DNA from: Lytechinus pictus
Lineage: Eukaryota; Echinodermata; Echinoidea; Temnopleuroida; Toxopneustidae
Direction of reading: 5' to 3'
NCBI RefSeq assembly: GCF_037042905.1
Contig: NC_087252.1
Location: 16,177,201 to 16,241,200, forward strand
Length of the DNA stretch: 64,000 nt
Part shown: piece by piece, positions 1-11,656 of the stretch
Layout: each line of letters begins with the position of its first letter
Position numbering within the stretch: the first letter of the stretch is position 1
Position numbers and translations under genes: made by a program
Notes under the pieces: model-generated
Seen by the model: only the letters and a program-made list of their open reading frames with translations
What the model was told of the DNA's origin: nothing
Database searches by the model: none

Positions 1-203
1 GTGGATTCTTGGCGAAGAGTGACACCAAAATATCAAAGAGCATTGAATATGCCTCTAAAATGCTGAATATTGACCAATTTAAGGATTTGCAAGTCGATGA
101 AATTAAATCTGCACTGAAAGGACAAGATGTTTTTGTAAATCTACCCACAGGATATGGAAAAAATGTAATATTTCATGCGATTCCACTATGCGTCAATTAT
201 AGA
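1..203 (+). pseudogene. RecQ-like DNA helicase fragment, N-terminal part of helicase core
   Basis: An open frame (frame 3 of the window) enters from the left edge and reads into a superfamily-2 helicase start: a Q-motif-like stretch (FKDLQVDEIKSALKGQD) followed by a Walker A region, VFVNLPTGYGKN. Proteins of this family unwind DNA using ATP, and LPTGYGKS is the usual form of motif I in RecQ-like helicases. Here the catalytic Ser/Thr after Lys is Asn, which should impair nucleotide binding. Similarity stops near base 203. The following 19 codons look unrelated and no splice donor is convincing there. No other helicase motif is seen downstream. I read it as a decayed or transposon-carried copy, but the left part is outside the window, so an exon of a live gene cannot be excluded. 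Confidence 0.6.
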
Positions 204-422
204 TCTCCGCTGTGCAGTGAGGGAATGCTGGAGTGGAGCTTCCCCTTGACTCGAGTCTGACCAGCGGCTGACCGGTATCTTCCGGGAAGTTTCGGGGCGG
301 TGATGGGTCTGCCTGTTACGGCCAGTACTAGTAGTAGCAGCAGTAGTACCACTGCTTGTAGCATTTTGCTGGTTATATCCCCTTTAATAGTGTCCTGCAA
401 TTAAATGAATCCCCTGCAGAAT
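204..422. other. Spacer between helicase fragment and foldback element
   Basis: No gene is recognised. The stretch has a short (agt)n-like run near 327-350 and is moderately GC-rich at 205-320. It may be part of whatever truncated the helicase fragment. Confidence 0.3.
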
Positions 423-1070
423 AGTTAGTCCGGTCTGTTAGCGTAAAAAACACCCTACTTGTGGACACAGTGGACAAAAGCATGATTTTTTCTCCAGACC
501 TTTGTTTATGTATGAGAATTAAAAATGGGGTATGCTCCAAAAAATCTGGCTGCAGGAACAGTGAAAAAATGGGTGAAAATGTCAAAATTTATGAGTTTAG
601 ATTGGTCTGATATATAGACTAACGCTAGTGCAAAACTCAATAGCAGTGCATTATTTTGCATTGGTTTAGTTCTTAAATTCAGACCCTTTTTGAACAGATA
701 TTCTGTTTGTCCTCACATCTCAATGCACTAAATATCTGAATGCAGATGCTAAACAAGCCGAAGGGTGGTGGTGGAGGGGGTTGAATGTTGGTGTGTATGT
801 ACATATTTTGGTCTTGGGGTAAAGATGTGCAAGACACTTTTTTGCATGTGTTGGAAATTGTGTTGCCATGGTAACAGTGTATTATGGCAAAAATAAGGTA
901 CAAATCTTGCAGTTAGAACTACTTCCTCTGTTGTCATCCGATTCTCATGAAATTTGGCACACACATTGGTCTTGAGGTGAAGATGTCTAAGACACATTTT
1001 TGTGTGTCTTTCGGAAATTTTGTTGCCATGGTAACAACATATTATTTGGTGATAATTGGGAAAAAAACCT

Positions 1071-3065
1071 CTCTAAGTACATTTTTCTTTGCTATTTTAA
1101 TTCATTATTATCTAGCAACAATTATTCCATTTTGAATGCTTACACCTACACTGAAATATAATACCATGACATTTATTCTTTTCTTCATAATCTTTTAAAC
1201 TCTATTTTGGCTACACTCTGTCCTAAATAATACTATTAGCTATATTTAATGTCTAGTTTAAAGAATTGAAGAAATGGCTGTCATGATATATTTTGGTAAA
1301 GGTGCATCAAATTCATAGTTGCAGCATTCAGAATGGAATAACTGTTGCTTGAAAAAAAAATGGATTTAGTTGTTTTCCGAAAATCCTCTGTGAAAATTTT
1401 AGTTATATCACTGAGTTTTCTCATTCCTGCAGTTACCACCATCTGAAAGGGATATGACTAGAATATATGTAGAGAAATAAAAGTCATTATTTGCTCAATC
1501 AGTGAATACATTCGTCCTTACTCCAATGGAAAATTATTTGCATTTTTGTGACAGTCAGATCTTGCATCCAACAATTTTGCTAGTGAAACATAATATTCAT
1601 TTTTTGACAATTGGAGATGTAGGATGTATAAAGCAGGGGCTAGCTGTCACAGAAATATACTGAAAAAATTAAATGAAAGAAAATAGAAGGCAAAAATTTA
1701 TTGTGCACATATGCATATTTTTGATATGGTATGTTATTGAGTTATGGATTTGCAAGTGAATTTCTAAAACAAGTGCAGAGATTTTTGTATATATATATAT
1801 ATATATTTCTATAATTAGTTGCATGATTAAAGGTACACTTTATAATATGTCAGAAAAAATATACTTGGAGAGAGAGAGAGGGTAAAAAAGGGAGAGAGGA
1901 AACATAAGATGGTATGGTGAAGCTCAAAATAAAAAAAAGAAAGAGTAGGAATGGAATATGAATAAAAGACTGAGTAGGAGAATATAAATAAACAATGATT
2001 AATTGGCTACTGTAAACAATTTTTTACCAAAGCAGAATGCATTAAACATCAAATGAATGGTCTGAACTCTGAAGTGCAAATGACTCTTCTTACCTTTTAA
2101 TGGGGGGGGGGGGGGGGGGCATTTTTCTGCTCAAAAAATATATCAGCCCCCTATTTTTTCGGGGGGGGGGGGGTTAAGTTCCTAGTCATAATCCTTTAAC
2201 TTTTACTTTTATGAGGTCATTTTATAAAGACCCCCCCCCCCAAAAAAAAAAAAAAGGGAGTTATGTCTCGCTTTAAAATACAAAGACCCCTGAGGGGCAA
2301 AGGCGTAGACTGGTTGAGCATGGGGAGATAGAAGTGGTACGGGGAGGGGTGCACATCTTGGGGAGGTGGAACTAAGGTTTGGAAAATCAGCCGTTGAAAG
2401 TAGAAGGGGTAGACATTTTGTTTTGCTTGCCAGTGTTAGAACTCCTTTGCCACAGCGGAAGGTTTCACATTCACCCAGTGTACCCCCAGCCTATGCCCTT
2501 GAGGGGATGCTTATTTCAAGAGTGTTCATGGACACCGCCTATAACCTTTATTTTGATGTCAGATTTTAAGGACCAATTCCGCTCCTCCCCCAAAACCTAG
2601 AAATATTACTGAAGGTGATAAATACCCCCACACTCATATGCAGTTTAGAATTTAATATGAATCTTTACCCAAAGATGAATATTTCTTCCAACTTTTATGA
2701 GCACTGACTAAAAAAAAGGGGGAAGTTGTTTGATCCACAATGAGTTTTCCTGCATTTCTGGCTATCATATGTGGTTACCATGGCAATATACTCTCTGACA
2801 AATGCACACAAAAAATGGTTCCTGCACATCTTTACCTCAAGGCAAATGTATGAGCCAAATTTCATGAGAAATGGTTCAAAACTGATGAAGTTGTTCAAAT
2901 TGCAAGGTTTTTACCTTAATTTTGCCATATAATATGTTGTTACCATGGCAACACAATTTCTGAAACTCATACAAAAAGTGCCTTGTACATCTTTACTCTA
3001 ATACCAATGTGTGTGTCAAATTTCATGAGAATTGATTTAAAACTGATGAAGCAGTTTGAATTGTA
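1071..3065. other. Gene-free spacer of the foldback element with simple repeats
   Basis: No coding region is supported. It holds a (TA)n run near 1787-1806, a (GA)n run near 1870-1880, and G or C homopolymer runs at about 2102-2119, 2161-2173 and 2230-2240. The ORFs around 2366-2600 have no recognisable similarity. Confidence 0.5.
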
Positions 3066-3330
3066 TTTTTTTTCCCAATTTTCAGCAAATAATGTTGTTA
3101 CCATGGCAACAAGATTTTTGAAAGACACACAAAATGTGTCTTAGACATCTTCACCTCAAGACCAATGTGTGTGCCAAATTTCATGAGAATCGGATGACAA
3201 CAGAGGAAGTAGTTCTAACTGCAAGATTTGTACCTTATTTTTGCCATAATACACTGTTACCATGGCAACACAATTTCCAACACATGCAAAAAATGTGTCT
3301 TGCACATCTTTACCCCAAGACCAAAATATG
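2775..3330 (+). repeat. ~160-bp diverged tandem repeat in the right half of the foldback element
   Basis: The motif TTACCATGGCAA starts at 2775, 2940, 3098 and 3257, so the spacing is 165, 158 and 159 bases. Each unit then runs through a conserved CACATCTTTACC-like block and a CAAATTTCATGAGAA block. The left arm carries two inverted copies (near 863 and 1021). The copies are well diverged, unlike the arm-to-arm similarity, so the tandem array is older than the inverted duplication. Confidence 0.75.
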
Positions 3331-3847
3331 TACATACACACCAACATTCAACCCCCTCCACCACCACCCTTCGGCTTGTTTAGCATCTGCATTCAGATAT
3401 TTAGTGCATTGAGATGTGAGGACAAACAGAATATCTGTTCAAAAAGGGTCTGAATTTAAGAACTAAACCAATGCAAAATAATGCACTGCTATTGAGTTTT
3501 GCACTAGCGTTAGTCTATATATCAGACCAATCTAAACTCATAAATTTTGACATTTTCACCCATTTTTTCACTGTTCCTGCAGCCAGATTTTTTGGAGCAT
3601 ACCCCATTTTTAATTCTCATACATAAACAAAAGTCTGGAGAAAAAAATCATGCTTTTGTCCACCGTGTCCACATAATTCCGCTAACAGACCAGACTAAGT
3701 GGACTACAATTTTATTTCGAACCCCGGACAAAACAGCTTTGACATATCATTGATTTTCTAGCCCTAGGTGACCGATAATATCATGACTCATGTATATTCA
3801 TTAGGAAGACGTTTCTCATGAATATATAATTCAGCTCAGATGTCAGG

Positions 3848-3924
3848 AGGCCCTGGCTAGCGCCAGGCCAAATTCGCGAATTACGAAATCCCTCGCTTCG
3901 CACGGGAAGCAGCCGCCAGGGCCT
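3848..3924. repeat. 77-bp element with AGGCCCTGGC inverted ends
   Basis: AGGCCCTGGC at 3848 is mirrored by GCCAGGGCCT ending at 3924. The interior is GC-rich with an AATTCGCGAATT palindrome. It lies just downstream of the exon-like segment described next, on the minus strand. Confidence 0.5.
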
Positions 3925-3950
3925 CGACAAGAGGCTAGGGTACACTTGAC

Positions 3951-4096
3951 CTTTCAAGATTTGCAAACCTTGTTCTTGTTTACATGTCAGATCAGCACCA
4001 TTTCCTTCTCCTTCTGTATCCGAGAGATCTTCCCAGCCATCAGTATCTTGCTTGATAATTACATTCATGCTCTCTGCTTTATCACCACCATAATTT
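3951..4096 (-). CDS. Exon-like segment of unknown gene (acidic)
   Basis: On the minus strand a typical acceptor (TTGCAG) precedes 4096 and a donor-like AAAG|GTCAAG follows 3951. The segment between them is open throughout in one frame and encodes an acidic stretch, DTDGWEDLSDTEGEGNGAD, ending ..LQILK|G. I do not recognise the family. A second exon-like segment at 45224-45340 has the same strand, similar layout (W, acidic patch, basic end, K|G boundary) and similar length. The two may be pieces of one gene family or of a transposon-borne gene. A spurious open frame is the main alternative. Confidence 0.35.
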
Positions 4097-4149
4097 CTGC
4101 AAGAATGATATTCATATAGTTAGGAGTGGGCTATAATACAAAAAAAGTA

Positions 4150-4626
4150 GTTGGTATGTGCCGCGGGCGAGACAAAAACGGGAGCCTTGGAGTGGGCCTA
4201 TTGTAAAAAGGAGGGTCCTCGCAACGGGCTTCGAAACTACAAATGTTTGTGAAAACGGGGGTCCTTGGAACGGGTCGCCTGCGTGTGCATCCCAATGGAA
4301 CGTGCATGCAGCTAGCGCAGCTGAGGCGATGGTCGGACAGCGTTCTGCGGCTGCTTTTCACCAAAATTGCGGCTCATTGTAGCAGATCAATGCAACCGGA
4401 ACGGCGTAACAGAAAATATGCAAAGCTTTGGAGCGGATATCTTTCTTCTTTTTTTCTCGATAAGAAGAAAATGCTACATTGTATGCTTTGGAGCGGCTTT
4501 CTTTGTTCTTTTCCTCAATTAGACAAAAATGCTATGCCTTGGAACGGAAATTTGAGTGTAAAAATGGGGGTCCCCTCCGCAGCACATACCCACTATGCAT
4601 TATATACTGAGTGCCCCCCCCCCCCC
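4150..4626. repeat. Degenerate repeat with recurring CTTTGGAGCGG units
   Basis: GCTTTGGAGCGG occurs at 4425 and 4485 and a variant GCCTTGGAACGG at 4536. Related CCTTGGAACGG-type words occur at 4170-4280. This looks like a short, decayed tandem repeat of about 50-60 bp. The long plus-strand ORF over it (139 codons) is a translation of repeat, with no domain. It ends in a C homopolymer near 4614-4627. Confidence 0.45.
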
Positions 4627-5203
4627 CTAGCCTGGAGGCTTCTGGGGAGTAAAAGTCCGTAAAAGTCATCTACTGTACGTAGGCTTTAATACTCCTCATT
4701 GAACCCTGGGACGCTAAGGCATAGTCATGCACACACGGCCACAAAACCTGAAACTTTCGCCCCAGAGATTTCTAATGTACCTCTAAATTGATCTAGCCCT
4801 AAATTATGTACATGGGGTTCAACTTCATTTCCGACATCGATTTCATTTTCAAAGAAGTATTCATTAAAAAAACAAGAAAAATGTTATGAAAAGATGAAAA
4901 GAGCTTATGGCCATGTTTACGTCGCCATCTTGATTTCTTTGTCTTCCGCTTGGCGACAGCACGCAAATCCTGCGATTTGAAAAATGAAATTGATGTTGCA
5001 GAAATGTCAGTGAAGTTGAACCCCATGTACATGATTTAGGGCTAGATCAATTTAGAGGTAAAGTAGAAATCTCGGGGGCGAAAGTTTCAGGTTTTGTGGC
5101 CGTGTGTGCATGACTATGCCTTAGCGTCCCAGGCTTCAATGGGGAGTAAGCCTACGTAGAGTAGATGACTTTTAGTTTTACTCCCCAGAAGCCTCCAGGC
5201 TAC
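4627..5203. mobile_element. Palindromic MITE, GGAGTAAAAGT family, copy 1 (complete)
   Basis: The two halves are near-complete inverted repeats. The ends are TAGCCTGGAGGCTTCTGG and its complement at 5183-5202, followed inward by GGGGAGTAAAAGT, a CCTGAAACTTTCGCCCC block and a TTCAACTTCATTTC block. It is about 575 bp with no ORF, so it is non-autonomous. Near its centre a CCATCTTG word forms a YY1-like site on the minus strand (4921-4931). Three relatives lie at 8756, 31477 and 47335. Confidence 0.85.
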
Positions 5204-5237
5204 CCCCCCCCCTGGGGTACCGGTACTGGTACCAGGT

Positions 5238-5410
5238 GGGTGTTTCATAAAGCTGGGAGCCGTTGCATAAAGCTTTTCGTAAGAGCGACTTTAAGAACGA
5301 CTGGTGATCCTTTCTTACGCACTAAACGATCGCCAGTGAATATACCATTTACTACAAGAAAGAATCACCAGTCGTTCTTAACTTTCGAACAGCTGTATGA
5401 TGAAACACCC
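5238..5410. mobile_element. 173-bp palindromic MITE with GGGTGTTTCATMA ends
   Basis: GGGTGTTTCATAAAGCTG at the left is mirrored by CAGCTGTATGATGAAACACCC at the right, and an internal AAGAACGACTGGTGATCC block is also mirrored. It contains no gene. Confidence 0.7.
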
Positions 5411-6565
5411 AGCTGTTCGTAAGTTAAGAACGACTTTGAAGGGGAATGAAACTTTAAATGGAACAAGCATGCTTGTGTCGAAACAGAAAAATCAAAGAAT
5501 AAGAACAAAGTTTGAGAAAAATCTGACAAATAATGAGGTTATGAGCATTTGAATATTGCAATCACTAATGCTATGAAGATCCTACCATTGGCAATGCGAC
5601 AAGGATGTGTGATGTCACATGTGAACAAATTTCCCTTTGATGGACTATAAAATACCATCAAAATGTCTCTTTTTGCTTTTTCTTATGTTGAAACAAACTC
5701 TTTATCCATGATGTATTCTTTAAAAATATGATGCCCTCCTGTAGAAAAAACACATGATCTAGGCCTACTAATAGATGTGATAAAACATTAAAAGAGGCAA
5801 TTTAAAGAGAAATGCCAGTAGTTGCAGTAAACACTGATTTCATGAGAAAGTCTGTAAAACAAGGCTTAATTGTCAGTATATCATCGAGGATCTAGATCTG
5901 ACAGTTACATAAACTGAACTTTGTGAAATCATAAAATATAAGCTGAAATACGATCACACTGAAGATCACCAACACAGATAGGCACACGTGGGACAGTGTA
6001 TTATTATTGCTGGAATAAATACCTGACGGAAGTGACCGAATCCGCGCTTATTTTGCTTTTATTTCTCGGCAATAACACAATTTCTTCCAGAATCCTCAGG
6101 CACATATTTTTTATTCATAAATACAAACAGACACTTGGGTGGTCATTATATTAGATTCTGTAAAAAGTCATTTTGAGATCGTTACCAGAACTGGAATATA
6201 TCTTTCGGTGAAATATATATACTGAAGTAATGGGGAGAGTTGTTCACAAGCGAAATCACACATTTCTGTCTCATTGCCAATTTGAGGATCTCCATAGCAT
6301 TAGTGATCGCAATATTCAAATGCTCATAACTTTTTCATTATTTGTTCAATTTTTCTCAAACTTTCGTTGATCTGCTTCTTTGATTTTTCTGTTTTCACAC
6401 AAGCTACAGTATCTTGCTCCAAAGGTTTCATTCTCCTTTAAGAACGGCTGGTGATCCTTTTTTGTAGTACATGGTATATTCATTGGGGACGGTTTAGCTC
6501 ATAAGAAAGGATCACCAGTGGTTCTTAAAGTCGCTCTTAACTTATGAACATGGGACTGTTGCATG
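5411..6565. mobile_element. Nested MITEs: ~1.0-kb palindrome inserted in a TAAGAACGAC palindrome
   Basis: The outer arms are 5411-5436 (GTAAGTTAAGAACGACTTT) and 6442-6565. Between them lies a separate inverted-repeat element, about 5437-6441, with ends GGGGAATGAAACTTT and its complement AAAGGTTTCATTCTCC. The inner element has mirrored blocks such as ATTAGTGAT..ATTGCAATATTC around 5565 and 6300. There is no ORF. The nesting shows that the inner insertion is younger than the outer one. Confidence 0.7.
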
Positions 6566-7456
6566 AAATGGTCTTTCGAAGAACCGTTCTACGTAAGAAC
6601 TAGATTTCGCTCAACTGTTTCACAAAGCCGATTTGGGCGATACGAAGAATGGTCCTTGGAAAGACACCTCCAGGCATGATCTCCTTTGCATACCGCCCAC
6701 CACCTTCGGCATTGAGAGAAAATGCGTTCACGGCAAGCCACACTGACATGTCACCTTTAAACATTTTTCGGGGCACTCTGATGCATTTTACCTTGGATGG
6801 CGCCAAGTTATTTTTTATATGGGGGCTAGTTGTCATCAATTTCAATTAAACTTAAAATATCCAAATGGGCGGCACGAGTCCCCAGACTATCTCTCTGTCT
6901 GACCCCTCATGCTTTCTCGATAATAGATAATTAAACAACATGAAAACAAATTTCTTTTAAAGAAATTTTGTAAGGTAAAAAACGTGTTTATAACGTTCAG
7001 CATTCTACCTCCATGCGTTCAGCAAAAAAAAAGATACAAAAACTAAGATGTTAAACATGCAAAATCATTTATTTATATTTATTTCATTTTCATTATTATT
7101 ATTATTTTTGCCGAGATCAATTTTAATCAATGACTTGAGATGTGAAACAACACAACAAATCTGCAGTAATTACAGATTAGGCCTATACATGTAGCTTACG
7201 AATCCATCACAATCATTACAAATGAAAATAAGTTCATTAATGAAAAGATTATGGAAAGTCCATAAGAGGCGCATCATTAAATCGAAGGTATACAGGCCCC
7301 ATAGCTATATATGTGTATCTCTACTACTCAACTTTGAAATGTTGAACATACATATTTTTTTATATTATTAAACTTTACATAAACCTCCATAGATCAAGTG
7401 ATCAATTTTAAATATATGACCAACGCTTATGATCGTAATTTTTTGAATTAATTCTG
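6566..7456. other. No gene seen; fragment of another repeat at its left
   Basis: Bases 6566-6845 resemble the end of a further TTCACAAAG-type element and have overlapping short ORFs on both strands without similarity. The rest is AT-rich and unremarkable. Confidence 0.3.
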
Positions 7457-7961
7457 TTAAAGAGGAAGTTCACCCTGACAAAAAGTTTATTGTAAAAATA
7501 GCAGAAAAAATAATAAAAAATATTGCCGAAGGTTTGAGAAAAATTCATCAAATAATTAAAAAGTTATTAGAATTTCAATTATTTGATTTGTGACGTCATA
7601 TGCGAGCAGCATTCCTACATAGCGAATGGTAAAAAATCAATGAAATGTCATTTTCTCAGAAAATTGAAAATGGTTTTCACTGTACCTTTTGTATATCAAT
7701 AGACAAATCATTTCACACCCGATCATGAATAGAAAACAAAATTAAGTCATCAGGAACCATACAAAATTTGAAATTCATGCATTTTATATTACATAACACA
7801 TGGGGCAGCTGCTAGTTTATGACGTCACAAATCCAAAACTTTGAATTCTAATAACTTTCTTACTCTTTAACGGAATTTCCTCAAACCTTCACCAATATTT
7901 TTAAATATTTTTTCTGCTATTTTTACAACAAAGTTTTCTTCAGGGTGAACTTCCCCTTTAA
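7457..7961. mobile_element. 505-bp palindromic MITE, AGAGGAAGTTCACCC ends
   Basis: TTAAAGAGGAAGTTCACCCT at the left is mirrored by AGGGTGAACTTCCCCTTTAA at the right. Internal mirrored blocks include TTTGTGACGTCA and TGACGTCACAAA. The ends begin and finish in TTAA, which may be the duplicated target. A cAMP-response-like TGACGTCA word therefore occurs in each arm. Confidence 0.85.
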
Positions 7962-8755
7962 TAGTATTTTTTCCATTGCGAATTGCACACTTTTTTCTAT
8001 GTTTTAATTATTGCTGTATTGCAAAGCATGCTCTTCTTTATGTTTGCAGCAATGAATTTCCATATTTTCCTTGTCTTCGGTTACTCATTTATATGCAAGT
8101 GAGGTATGTTTATACTCTAAACACTCACATTTGTATTTCTTGCGTTATATCTGAAAAATGAAAAAAATAAAGTATTTTTTTGTTGATTTTGTTATTTGTT
8201 TACTCCATTCAAACCCTATTTTTACCTCAACAAATAACATATTAACGCATAATTTGCAAAAGTATCATTATATATGAGTATTCTATAAAACAGAATGTTG
8301 AACGAATAAAATGTTGAAATTACTCAGTTAAATCAATTTTTATGTCGGACAAGGGTCTCTTTCGTTGAAATATCAATGAAAGGTGTCTCTAAACACCGTG
8401 TTCTAAATAAGGGAAATAATGAATGTTTTGATTTTATCCAGTCATGTTTGTGAAACTTTAAGTTTTTATTCTCTTTTTACCTCATAAAGTAAGCTCCATC
8501 CATCAATTCTACAATCAGTAATAAAGAAAACATTATTTGATCTCCTTTTATTTAAATATATGATTTTATGAATAGTCGTCATTTCGAAATAAAAGGTTCA
8601 GGTGACGATGAATTAAGACTAAATATTTTTCCGATACTATCGATATCAAACGATGTCGCGGACTTGGAAGACAAAATTGACTTGATCGTGAAACGGAAAG
8701 CGCTGATTTGTCGCCATTCTTCCTATCTCGGAAGAATGGTGGTCCTAGGACGTTC
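7962..8755. other. No supported gene
   Basis: AT-rich intergenic sequence. A 63-codon ORF at 8568-8759 (+) has a balanced amino-acid composition and lies in the only GC-richer part, but it has no recognisable domain or splice context. I leave it uncalled. Confidence 0.3.
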
Positions 8756-9180
8756 CTAGCCAGGCAGCTTCTAGAGAGTAAAAATCACTTACTGAAGTAT
8801 GCTTCCTCTCAATGAAGCCAGGTATTCCTTCTCATTCATCTGCGTGTACCGCCAAAAACCTTGAAACTTTCACCCCCGAGATTTCTACTTTCCTTCTAAA
8901 GGCGAAGAACAATAGGAAACAAGATGGCGGCGTAAACATCGGGAAAGTCTCTTCCGTCTTTTCATAATATTTTTCTCATTTTTTTGATGAATTCTTGTTT
9001 AAAATAAAATCGATGGCGTAGAAATGTCGGAAATGAAGTTGTATCCCATGTAGGCCTACATGTAGATCTTTTTAGAAGTAGAAATCTCGGGGGCGCGGGC
9101 GAAAGTTTCAGGTTTTTTGGCGGTACACGCAGATAAATTGGAAGGAATACCTGGCTTCATTGAGAGTAAGCAAACGTCAG
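8756..9180. mobile_element. GGAGTAAAAGT-family MITE, copy 2, right end interrupted
   Basis: The left end (CTAGCCAGGCAGCTTCTAG) and most of the palindrome are present. The right terminal repeat stops at ..AACGTCAG (9180), where minisatellite A starts. By symmetry with the left end, about 35 bases of the right terminal repeat are missing. A consensus YY1 word, AAGATGGCGGC, is at 8931-8941. Confidence 0.8.
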
Positions 9181-10432
9181 CCCAGGTAAAAAAACCAGTT
9201 GAAACCAGTTGAAATTTTAACTGGTTTCAACTGGAGTCAACTGGTACCAGTTGAAACCAATTGGCACAACTGGTAAACTCCCACCATGCCAGTATATTCC
9301 AGTTGAAACCCATTGTCTCAACTGGACATGCTGAAAACATACAAGTTTATTCCAGTTGAAACCAATTAACTATACTGGTATAAATTAGTACACCAGTTAA
9401 TACCAGTTAAAACCAATAGGCCTTTCTGGTTTATCTACCAATAGATTCCAGTTTAAAACCCATTAGCCAAACTGGACCATTTGATGCCAGTTGGAACCCA
9501 TAGAAACCCAATGGGTGTATATACCAGTTAATGCCACCTTAAACCCATAAACCATACTGGTATATCATTAAACCAATTGATACCAGTTAGAACCAACATG
9601 CATTACTGGTATACCTACCAGTTGATTCCAGTTAAAACCCATAAACCAAACTGGATCAGAGTGTTCCAGTTGGAACCCATAGACCTCCCATAACCCCACT
9701 TGAAACCCATTAACCATACTGGAATATCAAACAAATGGATACCAGTTAGAACCAATATAGGCATTACTGGCATATCTACCAGCTGATTCCAGTTAAAAGC
9801 CATAAACCATACTGGAGCAGATTATACCAGTTGGAACCCATAGACCTCCCATAACCCACTTGAAACCCATTAACCATACTGGAATTTCAAACCAATTGAT
9901 ACCAGTTAAACCAGCATACATTACTGGTATACTACCAGTTGATTCCAGTTAAAACCCATAAACCAAACTGGAACATATTTTACCAGTTGGAACCCATAGA
10001 CCTCCCATAACCCACTTGAAACCCATTAACCATAATGGAATATCAAACCAATTGATACCAGTTAAAATTCAACATACATTACTGGTATACTACCAGTTGA
10101 TTCCAGTTAAAACCCATAAATCAATTAAACTGGGACATATTTTACCAGTTGGAACCCATAGACCTCCCATAACCCACTTGAAACCCATTTACCATACTGG
10201 AATATCAAACCAATTGATACCAGTTAGAACCAATAGGCATTACCAGTATATATCTACCAGCTGATTTCAGTTAAAACCCATAAACCAAACTGGAACAGAT
10301 TATACCAGTTGGAACCCATAGGCCACCCATAACCCACTTGAAACCCATTAACCATACTGGAATATCAAACCAAATGATACCAGTTAGAACCAATAGGACT
10401 TACCAGTTGATTCTAGTAAGAACCCGTATATA
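9181..10432. repeat. Minisatellite A: AACTGG/CCAGTT array with ~160-bp higher-order unit
   Basis: The array opens with the cap CCCAGGT-A7-CCAGTTG directly at the break in the MITE. Short self-complementary words (CCAGTT and AACTGG) recur every 20-30 bases. From about 9670 they are organised in higher-order units. The word GGAACCCATA starts at 9672, 9833, 9989, 10151 and 10311, giving spacings of 161, 156, 162 and 160. The first 400 bases are more diverged than the rest. The right side decays into a TA microsatellite with no cap. ORFs across it are repeat translations. Confidence 0.85.
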
Positions 10433-10506
10433 CATATATAATATATACATATATATATATGTATATTAGAGGCATAGTGGTAATGCATTGTACTTATTTC
10501 CAACAG

Positions 10507-10543
<37 letters not shown>

Positions 10544-10545
10544 AG
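10433..10545. repeat. TA-rich microsatellite
   Basis: Interrupted (TA)n tracts occur at 10433-10466 and 10510-10540, with TATACATATA variants. Confidence 0.8.
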
Positions 10546-11656
10546 AACTATGTTTTCATACCTTTGTTGTTTTATTTGTCGCTTCTCTTAAACTGACTTT
10601 TGAAATATTTTTGTAATTGTTGATATCTGCAGTAATCATTCAAATTTCTTATCCGACAAGTCACTGGCTCAATATAGCTGTAACCCACTTTACATTAATA
10701 TTTATATTTTTTGTACAGATCATATTACTTCAAAGTCCTCTTATCTTTGTTTTTAATTCCTTTTGAGATAATTCTTTATGATTATCATTCATGAATGTGT
10801 TTCCTATAACTATTATTATTGTTACCATCAACAAAGCGTTACTTTTCTTAAAAAAAAGCAAGTATTATTTCATACAATCCACTCTTTAATCTACATGTAT
10901 TGTTATTCATTCAACATTGGTTAAATATATATTTATGTGAAAATGTTCATTATGTTAAAGGTATATACATTTAGCCTACTCCCAACCTTTGCCCGTTCCT
11001 GCTTTTGACATTACTCCCCCCCCCTGTATACTTTTCTTTTTGTATCCCCTTTCCAATATTATACATTAGTATACTTTGTTATTTTTTTGTTGCTTATTTG
11101 TTTACTGAAATTTTGCTCTGTACAAATTCATGTAATTCAGCCTTTTACCACAATAAATGCCATGCATTTATCCATCCTATACACAGCTCGATTGAGGATA
11201 AGAGGAAAAAAATATCTACATAATAACTAACTTAATTATTCTTTATGTTAATTTTAATATTTCCACCTTGAAAAGTTTCATTAAAGTATGTGGTTCGATA
11301 TTACCATATAACTTAAATCGAAACATGTTATTCTCAGTGAAATTTTCTAGTTTACATTAAAAAAATTGTTATCCTAGATATTTGTTGCGAGAAAAAATTT
11401 TCTTCCTATTTAATCCCTTTTTTCTAATTTAAGTTAAAGAGGACTATTTTACACTATTTTTACAAATCACATAAAAATTAATGTATTTTTCTTTTTTTAA
11501 CTCACTGATATTTTAAAAATATTTTTGAAGGTGAATATAATAGCTATTTTTTTTCTATTTATAACGCGCATATTTATTGCTAGTTTACAACCTTGCCATG
11601 TTAAGCAAGGCTATCTTTATCTTTCAAATAAAAAGAAAATAAATAAAATAGAAATA
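10546..11656. other. AT-rich stretch without a supported gene
   Basis: The only sizeable ORF (11005-11223, +) is hydrophobic and low in complexity, with no start context or splice signals that convince. Nothing else is recognised. Confidence 0.4.

Larger units (their letters stand above)
423..3704. mobile_element. Foldback-type element with ~640-bp inverted arms
   Basis: The segment 423-1070 reappears as its reverse complement at 3066-3704 with few differences. Examples are the outer motif GGTCTGTTAGCG and the inner motif TTGTTACCATGGCAACA. The arms enclose about 2.0 kb. No transposase ORF is present, so the element is non-autonomous or is a two-sided amplification of a repeat. The arms contain short repeated units of about 160 bp built around TTACCATGGCAA. 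Target duplications could not be fixed because the exact termini are ambiguous by a few bases. Confidence 0.75.

Noticed and set aside
4243-4662. 139-codon plus-strand ORF
   Set aside because: It crosses a decayed tandem repeat and a C homopolymer, and has no domain or splice context.
9181-10432. CRISPR-like array
   Set aside because: Spacing is irregular, the repeats are palindromic minisatellite words, and the DNA is eukaryotic with no cas genes.
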